From Aculops lycopersici (taxonomy: Eukaryota; Arthropoda; Arachnida; Trombidiformes; Eriophyidae): a DNA stretch of 64,000 nucleotides. Under the pieces are notes generated by a model. It did not search any database. It worked only from the letters and a program-made list of their open reading frames with translations, and was not told the origin of the DNA. The first letter of the stretch is position 1. Each line of letters opens with the position of its first letter. The position numbers were made by a program, and so were the translations under genes. The DNA is taken from NCBI GenBank assembly GCA_015350385.1, contig WNKI01000002.1:8458947-8522946 (forward strand), read 5' to 3'. Shown piece by piece: positions 20,222 to 30,214 of the stretch.

Positions 20222-22318
20222 TGTGACGTCTTCGTTGCTTTCTTCGAATTTACTGCTACAACTCCGACCACCACTCTCTCCATCGTCATCGTTCATCACC
20301 GTGGCAAGTCCACCGACGAGTCAACGTCGATTTCGGCCAGGCAATCGCTTTCTTGCTGCTCATACTCGACGTCAAGTGAGCAATTTGTTTCCATTCGCAT
20401 TCGAAGCGCAGTTGCCTAGCTGCAGTGCGAATGTACCCCGAGAATGTGTACAACTTGATGAGTGGAATGAAACTTGTTGCGTTCAGCTAAACGAGTTAGT
20501 GTGCAGTGGACAACGAGGACAAATGAGGAAGTTGACCAGATTTTTGTCAGGTTGTGGCGACTTTCTTCTTGTTTCAAGTGTCGGCACTAAAGCTACTCAT
20601 AAAACAGATTATCTCTAGTTCCCTCGCTGTTGGTGTGTACCTCCTCCTCCCCCAAAGAAGAAGTCTACGGTTACATTTTTAGCTCATCAATGAATCGGTT
20701 ATCTGGACATAAATGCTGACTTTCTAACTTGAAACCTCGCTCCCTTGCCCGTCAACTTGGAATTAAAAAGAAGAAAAAGAAGCCTGCCGTTGGACCATAA
20801 GTCATGTTTAGTTGAGGCAGAAAAAAGGAGAAGATTGATTTTGTTCTCCTCATTTGGGTTGGTCAACTTTTTGGTTGCGCGATGATGTCAAGATTAGAGT
20901 TGAGAGATGAGCACAAATTATGTAACGCGCGCTTATGGTGCGGTCAAGTGCACCATTACTGTGTGTTTGAACGAGTCAGCAGTACTCGATAAGCTATAGA
21001 TGAGTTGCTCGTTTGCTCTCTATATCTCTTTTAGTAGTTTACTTGCGAAACTAGGCGACTATTTGACGATGCAAGAAACGATCCAGACAGACTAAAAATC
21101 AAAGCTTACCGACTGACTAAGTGACCGACTTTGCTGGTGGTCCGATTTAATGGCAACAAGTTGCGCTCACCTTAATCGGCGGCCCTTCGAGCTGCCAACT
21201 GAAGTGGCCCCTTGGAGCTTGAATCAGCAAACTAGACTTGGCACGGCGGTGGGCAACGCGGCATCAAGTGGACCACCAGCAACGCTACACTTTCCCAAAC
21301 GTAACTCTCTTTCGCTCGCTCTTGCTCTTCATCAAACTCTCTCATCGTCGCTCCCGTTGACCAGCACTCCACTTCCTCTGGCTCGTAATCCGTTCCAGTG
21401 GCAATATTGTTGCTGTTTGATGGCAGGAGCAGCAATAATAATCATAATCAAAATAATACAACTTTTAAGGCAACCAGATAGCATTCTGCAATTTGCACGA
21501 AGCTTATGGGCCATAGTTGAATCCTGTTGTTGTTGTTGTTGTTGCTACTGCTGTTAGTACTAGCAGTAGTAGTAGTGGTAGTAGTGGTGGTGGTAGAAGT
21601 GGAGGCGGCGACGAGTTAACTTTTCCGCCTCCTTCGCGTGTGCGGCCCGGAGGTGGGCAGCAACAGGTAGTTCCATTGGCAACAGGCTACCTGGTGGCCA
21701 ACGGAACTTAAAATGGCTGATTAGTGAGAGTGGTAGTAGTTGTAGTACACAACAATAGACTTGCCGCCCACTTCCGGCCGCGCAGTGCGCCCGCTGACCT
21801 GTTGCTTGGCCGCTGGAGGGTCGGAAGAGTGGTTTCGATTCAGAGTAGCGCAGGCGGGTAGACCTTAAACTAACCAACAACAACTTGTTGCGCGAGTTAG
21901 CTGGCTTGGAGCCATTGCCAGCGCTGCAAGTAGAGTTAAATTGGAGTTGGCTGCACGCAAATTGAAGTGGAGAAGGGGAAAGGAGAGTGTCCAGCTTTTT
22001 TCCGGAGTTAAATTGCAATGGCAGCAACAACAACATTTGCTAACTTGATAGAGTTTTGAGAATTGAAACTGAGCCCTAACAACGGCCAGTCGCTCGTTTG
22101 TTTCGTCGAGCGGCCGTTGGAGCGCATGGATTTGCAAAACAACGCTACTGTTGTTTTGTTGTCCAAACTCTCGCTCGCTTACCCACACTAACAAATCCAA
22201 GCCGATCCATTGAAAGTTGTTGTAAGTTACACCTGATCCAAGTTTGCAGTAACTAACCAATGGACAAACGGATAGGAACTGGACCGCGAATAGGAAGCTG
22301 TTGGATCTCCTACTGCAT

Positions 22319-22343
22319 GCAACAACAACAACAACAACAACAA
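22319..22343. repeat. (CAA)n microsatellite
   Basis: About eight CAA units in the desert. Confidence 0.85.
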
Positions 22344-22878
22344 TTGTGAGTGAACCTAATCTCTCCCCGCTGTCAAGTGTTGGCGCGATTAGCTTGCCAA
22401 ACTGAAGCGATGGCTCTCAGAGCTTAGGAGGTAGTGCGGCAACAAAGCGGAAGGCGATTGAGTTGAACCTTGATGAGCTAAAACTAATGAACTAGATCAC
22501 TTAGTGCGCCTCGTTTCGTCTCGTTGCAATTGCACGCGGTCAGGTTACATGTTTCGATCCGAGCAATTGGCTATCCAACTGGCCGGTCGGCTAACAAGCG
22601 CATCAAGTGTTCAGCTTGTTTAAATTCTATTCAATTTTCCCATTACAAAGCTTCCGTTTCGGGCGAGTAGCGGTTGGTCTGTATCTATGCATCAGCCACT
22701 AAATTGTTGCCATCGCTCACTCGATTGCTCACTTCACCTAGCCGCTCGTTAGGTGGCTCCGTTGCATGCTTATGCTTGTGGCCACTGCGAGTTCAATTCA
22801 AAAAGCTAAATTAGCTCAGCAAAAAGATGCGAGTATAAAAATTAGCTGCTATGTTTGCCAAAGTTAAAAAGTGAGCAT

Positions 22879-22917
22879 CTTTCGGCGACCTCTCCCCGAG
22901 GAAGAGGTTGCCGAAAG
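22879..22917. other. 15-bp stem hairpin
   Basis: Arms 22879-22893 (CTTTCGGCGACCTCT) and 22903-22917 (AGAGGTTGCCGAAAG) pair along all 15 positions with a single G-U, around a 9-base loop. Could be a structured RNA or DNA element. No flanking gene explains it, and the stem is shorter than a typical microRNA precursor. Confidence 0.6.
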
Positions 22918-25325
22918 TTGACTGCGTTAGATCAAGCGTGTGTAAAAGGGTGAATGAGTTCAAAGAAAAGAGAGCCAGGCCATAGGTGGCTCAGGCACAC
23001 ACATAGAACAGAGAGATTGATTATACCCCAAGGGGTTGGGTCGCTCCGAAGGCCGCACCAGCGACCGCAACGGCCACCGACTCAAACGGCTACCTGTCGC
23101 CGATCATCCACTTCTGCCTTCACTGTTGCCACCTCTACCTCCGGAGCTCAAAATGCAAGCTTGCAAAATTTTGTCGAGAGTTTTGAAACTCACCGTCTGG
23201 TTCTTTTCTTCTCGAAAAAATCCTCGAGCTCAAGGTAAATTTTCGAGAGTTCAGACTCGAAACCGTTTGTTTCCTCCGGTTTCTTTTCCCCTTCGGTGCT
23301 CAATAAGTCAACTTTGAAACAGATCAGCCACTTGTTGCTTGTTTGCTCGCCCAGCAACAGGCAAGTTGTTCTTGCTCTCAATTTCTAGGTTTTGGAGCGA
23401 AAAAGATGAGTAAAAGAAGAAGAAGAAGGAGCACAAAGTTTTACAAAGTTGACCAGCGAGAGCCGACTCATATTTTATCACAAACTTGTGAACCTAAGCG
23501 CTAACAATTCTACCGACTCACTGGTCTCTTGTTTCTCTCTGAAATTCCCTAGTCTTCGTTCGGCTTCCTATGTTGAGAAGTTCAAGAGCAGTCCACAAAC
23601 AACAGGTTGCCACTAAATTAGCTGCCTGTCTGTCGTTCTCCTTGTTTGTGTTGACTATGGCTCACCTGTCAGCAGCGGCGATAGTTGTGATGGCAAGGCG
23701 TCCAAGTAGCTCGAAATTTAGAGCCACTTTTGGCCTGTCTGTCTGCCAGCCAGCGAGAGAGATAGATAGCCAGCTAGCCGAGGGATGGATAGTTAAAGCG
23801 CTAACAAGCCACCAGATAGACTTAAATAGTAATTCAAAAGTCAGCGTCTCTCGTCGGGTTGTCAGCGTTTCGTTAGACTCATATATCATGTCTAGAAGAC
23901 TGCGCTAAGTTAAGAACCGACATTAAGGCGTGTCGTTTGTGGTGATGTTAACAATAATGAGTTGATTTGCCTCGCGAATTTGCATCATTAAAGGCAGAGA
24001 GAGAGAGAAGTCGGATTCAAATAAAAAGACACTTAATCTTTGATGATTTTAGTTGTTTTCTCACATTAACCCCAACTCACTGCGACTTTTTCGTGTCAAA
24101 CTTTCGGGCTTTTAAGGCCAGAAAACCAACCAACTGGCTTCCCGTTTTAACTGATTCGCGTCCTTAGCGGGTCCACTTTAAGACTTTTACGTATGACCGC
24201 CCAAATTACACCTGCCTGTTGGCACGTGTCGGCGTTTCGGTTGAGACCGGCAACCGCAACAAGTGGCCAAAGGTTGCCACAAACTTTGCTGTCGTTCTTT
24301 TTATTGCCAGATTTTTATTCGCCGATTCGTTATGGAAGCGCATGAAATTAAACCACGAACTCTCTCAATCGCTATTGTTGTTTTTTTGTTCCTGTCTCTC
24401 TTTCTCTTTCTAGTCCCTGCGTCCGCTCATTGTCCTCGCGCTACCAGCACCACAACCACCATGTCATATTTACACCTTTACAAGATGGAAGCGTCGATCC
24501 ATTGGCCTTCGGCCAGCTTGTTAGTAGGTTAGCTAGTTAGCTTGCCTGCCAGCAAGCCAGCGAGACAGAAACAGAAACAGAGTTCGAAAAGCGAGACAAA
24601 TAGACTCGCACAGGTGTCAGTGCCAAATTCACGTGCAATCGAAGACAAATAGCATAACACAATGGACAAACATAGAACGGCCGTTTGCTTTTGCGCACCG
24701 ATAACCTGTTGCTATCGCTGCTGTTGTTGTTTCTGTTGCGTTAGGCAGACATAGAAGTCTAGCTTCGCCGTTGACGTCCATTGTAAGACCATCAGAGAGC
24801 CAGACAGACACACAGTCAGTCAGTCAGTCAGTTAGAGTAACAGTCTGACAGTCGGCCACCCAAATGCCGCACTACTAACGACACACAACAAACTCTTGAG
24901 TGGCAAGTGTATTTCATAGTTTCGATGGAAGCACACGAACACACAGGTGAGTCACCACTATTTTAGGCGAGCTTGCCAAACGCTAGTTAGTTACAACCAT
25001 GCGAGTGTACCACAGATGCCTCCACCAGAGGGACCCGGCAGCTGGTAGCTGTTTTCTGGGATGTAAAGACGGAACAGGCAGGGTGCAAATTGGAGTTGGG
25101 CGCAAGAGTTTGCCAAGCTAGCGGGTTAGTCGAGCTTGTGGCCTGCTAGCTCGGCGATCATCTCGTCGTCGTCATTATCTTTACTGAGCAGGGCATGTAA
25201 GGCAGGTAAGCTGCCGTTAAGCCGCTCAGTGGCGTGGCCCAGCGGAAGATGATCTTTTCGAGCATTATAATTTTTTACCTCCCCCGTCGGCAAAACAAAT
25301 TGAGGCAGAAGATCTCTTGTGTCTG

Positions 25326-25328
<3 letters not shown>

Positions 25329-25359
<31 letters not shown>
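25329..25359. repeat. (GA)n microsatellite
   Basis: About 15 GA units. Confidence 0.9.
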
Positions 25360-25361
<2 letters not shown>

Positions 25362-27036
25362 GTTGTGTATCGTGAGCACCCAGGTAGCAGACACTTGTTA
25401 ACTTGAGCCGCTTCGCGCGGCGGTCCGCCAAGTTGAGCAGTCGGTAGTACCAGGTGAGATTTGCGCCAATGGTTTTGTTGTTGATGTTGTTGCGCGCCGC
25501 GCGTTTCGCGTACACAATTCTATTGGCGATTCGCGGATCGCGATAGTAAGCAGCGACAATGGCGGCGCATGTTGCTCCACTGAGACCAAGAGACGGCGGT
25601 TGCAAATACACTGCAAGCAAATCAATGAGAGATCTGTGTGTGCCTTCCCCTCGCTCAACACACAAAGAGCAGCGGCAAAGAGTCTGCTCGCTCAGGAAAG
25701 CAGAGGTTAGCTTGCCAACTCAACTTGTGCGACCAATGGCAAGCTAGCTTTTCAACAGGTTGCCTCCATTGCGCTGCTGCTCTCGCTCGCTGGATCGCAG
25801 CAACCAGTCGAGCGCATTCATTTTGAACGCGCTGCATGGGCAAAAGTGGGTGAGTTTCGCACGCCTACTTTTAGTTTTGTGCATTTCGTGTTTGCGTTTG
25901 TGAGAGCACTAGCGGCATTCTCGCAAACCAAGTGGCGGGAGAGAGGGAGAGCAAATGAATGCGAGAGGAGCTCAATGTCGACAAGAGTGGCAGTGGCAAG
26001 CGAGGAAAACAAAAAACAAACAGCGTGAACTCTAACTCGTCGTCAAATTTCTCTCGTAGCAGAGTTTGTTGGTTGGACGTCGTCAATAGCATTAGTAAAT
26101 GTGATGAAATTGAAAGAAAAGAATCCTACAATTTCCTCAGCAGGCGACTTAGTTGCTCGCTTACTTGCCAACCACCAACCCAACTACCTACCTGCTCGTG
26201 AGCAAGCGACTAAATAATAGTTTACCCGGTGCCATCGAACTTGTCATCAAAAAACTTTCCTGGTTTGTTAGCGTCTGAGTCTGCAGACAGGCAAAGCGAG
26301 AGTGAAAAAGTGTTTGTTGTCTAGCTATTGAGCTTTCCGCGCTTACTTCGTAGTATTTAGTGGCTCATCAAATTGATGACATATTTATTGCGCCAGCGGT
26401 AGTTAAACTTGCGCGCTAGTGTCACTCTATTTATTTAGCCGACAAGTAAGAGATCAAGACCATCGTTGTGTCCATTGTTGGAGTTTACAAGCGAGCAAGC
26501 AGCGCCAAGTGTGCGACAAGCAACAAGTGTAACCAGAGGCAGCAAGCACCAAAAAGCGCCGATAGCAGCGCAACTCTCTATCCAACAATCAGTGCCAATC
26601 AACAAGTGTGACAGTCAAATAAATATTTCACTGTAACATTGATTTGATTTGTTGCCGAGCAAAAGCAAAAGCAAGAGCAAGAGCATATAATTAGAATTGC
26701 AAAGCTCAGTTGATTTTTCTTGATTGTGAGTTAGAGCAAGTGACAGAGAAAAAAGCAACTCGTTAGAGCAGAACAGAAAGTTATCTAATCTGCTGGAATG
26801 TGAATAGGATTGTTGAAATCATCAGTACCGTCAAGCAGCAAATATCCAATACATCGATCGTAATTTACAGTTGTAGAGTTGAGAGGTTATGTCAGCAGCG
26901 CCGCTAGCAGCCGCAACAGCAACACCACCGACACCAGCAGCATCATAGGCGTCAGGTTGATCATTACCGTGATCATCAACATAAATATTTGTCGTCAGTT
27001 ATATTATTATTGTTGTCGTTATTGTTATTAATATTA

Positions 27037-27038
<2 letters not shown>

Positions 27039-27069
<31 letters not shown>
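27039..27069. repeat. (ATT)n microsatellite upstream of the RIPOR-like gene
   Basis: Ten ATT units. A second ATT tract lies at about 27277-27305. Both fall in the probable leader or promoter of the gene at 27389. Confidence 0.85.
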
Positions 27070-27070
<1 letters not shown>

Positions 27071-27388
27071 TAACACCACTAATGTCATTTCGCATCGCGC
27101 AATATACCTGCTTTCGAAATGTTACTTGGCGCATGCAAATTGATTCACCTGCCAGTTCATAGTTATCATAATCATAATCCTAATCTTCGATATTCAATAA
27201 CAAATCCAAGAAAAAACAACTTCCAGGCACATGAATGAATTGACATCAAAATTATTATTGTTATTATTACCACCATAGCTTAATCATTATTATTATTATT
27301 ATTATTGCTATATATGTTCAACCATCACTCCTATTCAAATTGTGATTCTACCAAAAATTAACCAATCAGTCAGCAACTTTCAAGGAAT

Positions 27389-28942
27389 ATGGAAAACCTG
27401 CTCGAATCAAACGAGCGGACGCTCGTTATGTTCGATTCCGTTTGTTCCGGTCTAGCGGCTTGCCTGGCCTTAGTTCACTCTGACATCCGGCAGATGACTG
27501 AGCATCGCAACAGGCTGGCTCAGCTAGAGCAGGAGCTGATCTACGCAAAATTAAAGCCCACCGAGGATCTAGAGGCCGAGGTAAACATTGAGCTTCGGTC
27601 GGCAATTCAGCGGAAACAAAACTCAAACCAAATCAACAACAATACCAACATCAACAACAATATCTGTGATCATCAACAGAATGCCAAATGGAGACCGATT
27701 AGCGGCAAGACAAGACAGGATTTTGATGCTGCGATAACAAACGCTAAGAATGCTATAGCAACAGGTGCCATCAAAAGCGAGTTGGGTGCAAAGCAGAGAT
27801 ACGAGCTGGATAAAGATGATGACCACCACCACCACCACCTCGGAGGCGATGATGTGAATGATGATGACGATCCGCATCATTTGTCCAAGTTGAAGATGCT
27901 CGATAAAAGATTGGCAGATAGTTTGAGCCATGCGCTCAGTATGAGTGATTTGCAAAAGTCATCGTGGAATGCCAAGCAGCAAACAAGTGGTAGTGGCAGC
28001 GGAAGTGGCGGCCGTGGCTTTGGTAATAATAGGACTAGTATATTTTCAGTTTTGTTGGGTAGATCAGGTTCCTCGTCGTCGTCATCCTCCTCCTCGAATA
28101 GCATGACCACTGGCCGCTTATTAGGCAGAAGAAAGAGTAATCAATTGAAAGTTAACAAAGTGGTTGAGGAGGAAGCTGGCGGCCAAATGGATAACAAAAC
28201 CATCATTGACGATATAAACAGGCAAACGAGATTGGCAATGCAATACTCGAAACAATTGGAAACCAATCTCTTCAAGGTGGAGGAGTTACGCTCCAGGTAC
28301 GAGATGCACCTTAAAATGGGCCTCGTGGCCAGTCGTGGTAGTGGAGTTTGTGGAGGTGGCGATGGAAGACACTATTGTGATAGCGGTAGTCTTAGCAGAT
28401 CAAGCGTTAATTTGAGCGCCAGTCATTCCTTTCTAAGACGCAACAGGTCCTCTTATAGCAAAAGCAGCCTCAACCATCACCTGATAGGCAGCACCAAGAC
28501 AACCATAAAGGAATTCATTGAGAACATTGACAAAATCGAAACAGAATTTGAATCCTACACAGGGAGCTTCCTCCTGGCCATCGAGGATATTCAGGGTTTT
28601 GCGCGCGTTTGCCAGGGCGACGTGTTCGAGATTACCATTAAATATGGCGAAACGCAAAAGTTCAAAACTAAAATTAGTGTTCTCAAGGACAATAAGCAAA
28701 AGTGTGATAATAGGCAAACAGTATTCAAGGCGCGGATTGCCGATGTTCTAGCAATCAAAGCCTACGAGTGCAAGGGTCTTGGCAAAAGAACCCTACTCGG
28801 CCATAAGCTTTGCGAAACGCGCGATCTATTCACTGCAAGAAGTCAGCTGATGACAATTAGCCTCAACCAAACGGGTTCTATTAAACTCAACATGATTGTC
28901 ACCTGGAACCCCCTTCACACAATGCATATTAATCCAACTTGA
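27389..28942 (+). CDS. RIPOR/FAM65-like Rho-effector protein
   Basis: 517 residues, ATG start. In animals RIPOR proteins bind Rho GTPases and control cell polarity and migration. The N-terminal 30-75 region is a charged helical, HR1-like segment. 76-265 is low-complexity (N-, H-, D-, G- and S-rich). From about 270 to 512 the protein follows the conserved family block: QTRLAMQYSKQLETNLFKVE, the FIENIDKIETEFESYTGSFL helix, IQGFARVCQGD, the C2-like beta region, LGHKLCETRDLF and the closing IKLNMIVTWNP. Vertebrate RIPORs run to over 1000 residues; this protein ends where the conserved N-terminal module ends. It sits downstream of the large desert, which is probably its control region, and 1.3 kb before TOM1 on the same strand. 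Confidence 0.82.
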   Translation: MENLLESNERTLVMFDSVCSGLAACLALVHSDIRQMTEHRNRLAQLEQELIYAKLKPTEDLEAEVNIELRSAIQRKQNSNQINNNTNINNNICDHQQNAKWRPISGKTRQDFDAAITNAKNAIATGAIKSELGAKQRYELDKDDDHHHHHLGGDDVNDDDDPHHLSKLKMLDKRLADSLSHALSMSDLQKSSWNAKQQTSGSGSGSGGRGFGNNRTSIFSVLLGRSGSSSSSSSSSNSMTTGRLLGRRKSNQLKVNKVVEEEAGGQMDNKTIIDDINRQTRLAMQYSKQLETNLFKVEELRSRYEMHLKMGLVASRGSGVCGGGDGRHYCDSGSLSRSSVNLSASHSFLRRNRSSYSKSSLNHHLIGSTKTTIKEFIENIDKIETEFESYTGSFLLAIEDIQGFARVCQGDVFEITIKYGETQKFKTKISVLKDNKQKCDNRQTVFKARIADVLAIKAYECKGLGKRTLLGHKLCETRDLFTARSQLMTISLNQTGSIKLNMIVTWNPLHTMHINPT

Positions 28943-29059
28943 ATATATAAACAAATCTAAAGCTTTCATTTGAGGATTTATATCTAATTATTGATATTAT
29001 TGCTTTTATTCTGGAGTGCACGCACAAAGATTTCTAGAAAGACTTGGTGCCGACAGTTC

Positions 29060-29098
29060 GCTGTCACTGGCGGGACAATGTCCTGAGGACATGACAGC
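29060..29098. other. bulged hairpin downstream of the RIPOR-like gene
   Basis: Outer arms GCTGTCA (29060-29066) and TGACAGC (29092-29098), inner arms TGTCC (29079-29083) and GGACA (29087-29091), with a 12-base bulge on the 5' side. It lies about 120 bases past the RIPOR-like stop and may be in its 3' UTR. Confidence 0.4.
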
Positions 29099-29544
29099 TG
29101 GAAAAGAGTGTGCGACCCCCAAATACTAATGCGTTTATCGCCTGCAATTTGTGTGCCCTCCCCTCTTCATATCTCTGATCATGTAGTTTCCATTCGTAAT
29201 GTCAAGCAGACACGAGCTAGGTTTCCCCTCGCTGAAGGCTTGTAATTTTTTGCTGGTCAGTTTTCAGCTCAAGTTAACGTGCTGGCGATTTTTGTAGGAA
29301 CAAAATCGCCGTATTGGCAGATTGCATCTTTCCTATTTTGCCCCTCTTTTTTCGAATTTAGCCTCACACTATTTGCGACCCAACCAACAACTTCGCTTTC
29401 TCACCCCGACAGATTTTCATACCAGGTACCAGGTACAGATCTTATTGGATCGTATTATTTTGAGCCCTCTAAAATCTACATCATCAGTGCAAAGCAGCTT
29501 CTTTTCCTATTGCTTTCGAGCTGGACCGTGTGCGGCCGCTCTTT

Positions 29545-29574
29545 GGCCTGCCAGCAGCGGCCAGCTGGCAGGCC
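29545..29574. other. perfect 11-bp GC-rich hairpin
   Basis: GGCCTGCCAGC (29545-29555) and GCTGGCAGGCC (29564-29574) are exact complements around an 8-base loop. Function unknown. Confidence 0.6.
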
Positions 29575-30214
29575 TGTCAACATGAAGAGAAGCCATTACT
29601 TCCAGCTGCAATGTACAATGAAAAAGAGAAATCTGCAGGATAAAATCCAATGTGTTTTCTAGCCAACAGATAGAGTCGAGTAAACATTGCGATTTTTGCC
29701 CCAGTCAGTTGCGAGTCTGGCCAACTAGCTTCAGACAAGGAAAACTCTCGATGGCTTTCATCTATTTGCCAAGCCCATAAAACTCTATCAGGTGCCTGGC
29801 CAACGAAGTCGACCAGAGCGAAAGCAGTAGCGTCACATCTTGTATAAGATTTTTCCACCTTAATCAATCCGTGAATTGGAAAGAGTTACAGTGGTCTATT
29901 GTCTTGAGCGGACTAGTTTGGCACCAGATTAGATTTGTTATCGACATCAAAATATAATTGAACAGGAACGGGCATTATTATTATAGCTATTGAATTGTGG
30001 TCGAGTTATTGCGCCTACCAATTGGACTATATTAAATGGGGTTAGATTCTTACAAACATTTAACGGATCACTATTGTAACAGATTGTAATTTCGAACTAA
30101 AACTCTTTTCATATTCAAGATCCCTGTTAATCTTATGACCCTGTTATTGTATTATCATTATCAAAAACTTTAAATTTGTCAAAATTAGCATCGAAAATCG
30201 AAATTTAAGTCAAC

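Larger units (their letters stand above)
15882..26607. promoter_or_regulatory. cluster of 20 CAACARGT words (consensus GCAACARGTKG)
   Basis: Plus-strand hits: 15882, 15956, 15998, 19792, 21154, 21661, 23600, 24257, 25753, 26521, 26600. Minus-strand hits (read as ACYTGTTG): 16688, 17733, 19684, 19897, 20472, 21797, 21883, 23330, 24704. A further one is at 13673. About 15 of the 21 are preceded by G, and many are followed by TG or GG. Flanks are otherwise unrelated, so these are not copies of one longer repeat. The word resembles the zinc-finger sites recalled for Snail and Scratch proteins (CAACAGGTG). The binding factor is inference; the enrichment is direct. Confidence 0.6.
15841..27388. other. 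gene desert, main part
   Basis: About 11.5 kb with no coding frame I can support. It holds 20 of the 21 CAACARGT words of the desert, the GGCCAAAGTGA words, several microsatellites, a strong hairpin and scattered splice-like signals on the plus strand. Most likely it is regulatory sequence and untranslated leader for the RIPOR-like gene at 27389, but this is inference. Confidence 0.5.
28943..30214. other. intergenic between RIPOR-like and TOM1
   Basis: No gene seen. Two hairpins stand out (29060-29098 and 29545-29574). The open frame 29279-29662 has no domain and is judged chance. Confidence 0.5.

Noticed and set aside
21560..22260. Overlapping minus-strand frames of 131-158 codons
   Set aside because: Built from trinucleotide repeats and rich in S, Q, L and C; no recognisable family.
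22319..22343. CAA array considered as a CRISPR-like or structured repeat
   Set aside because: Simple microsatellite; no spacer structure anywhere in the window.
25126..25665. 179-codon minus-strand frame
   Set aside because: Crosses a GA microsatellite (LSLS run) and has no recognisable domain.
29279..29662. 127-codon plus-strand frame after the RIPOR-like gene
   Set aside because: No homology seen, and it spans the palindromic hairpin.
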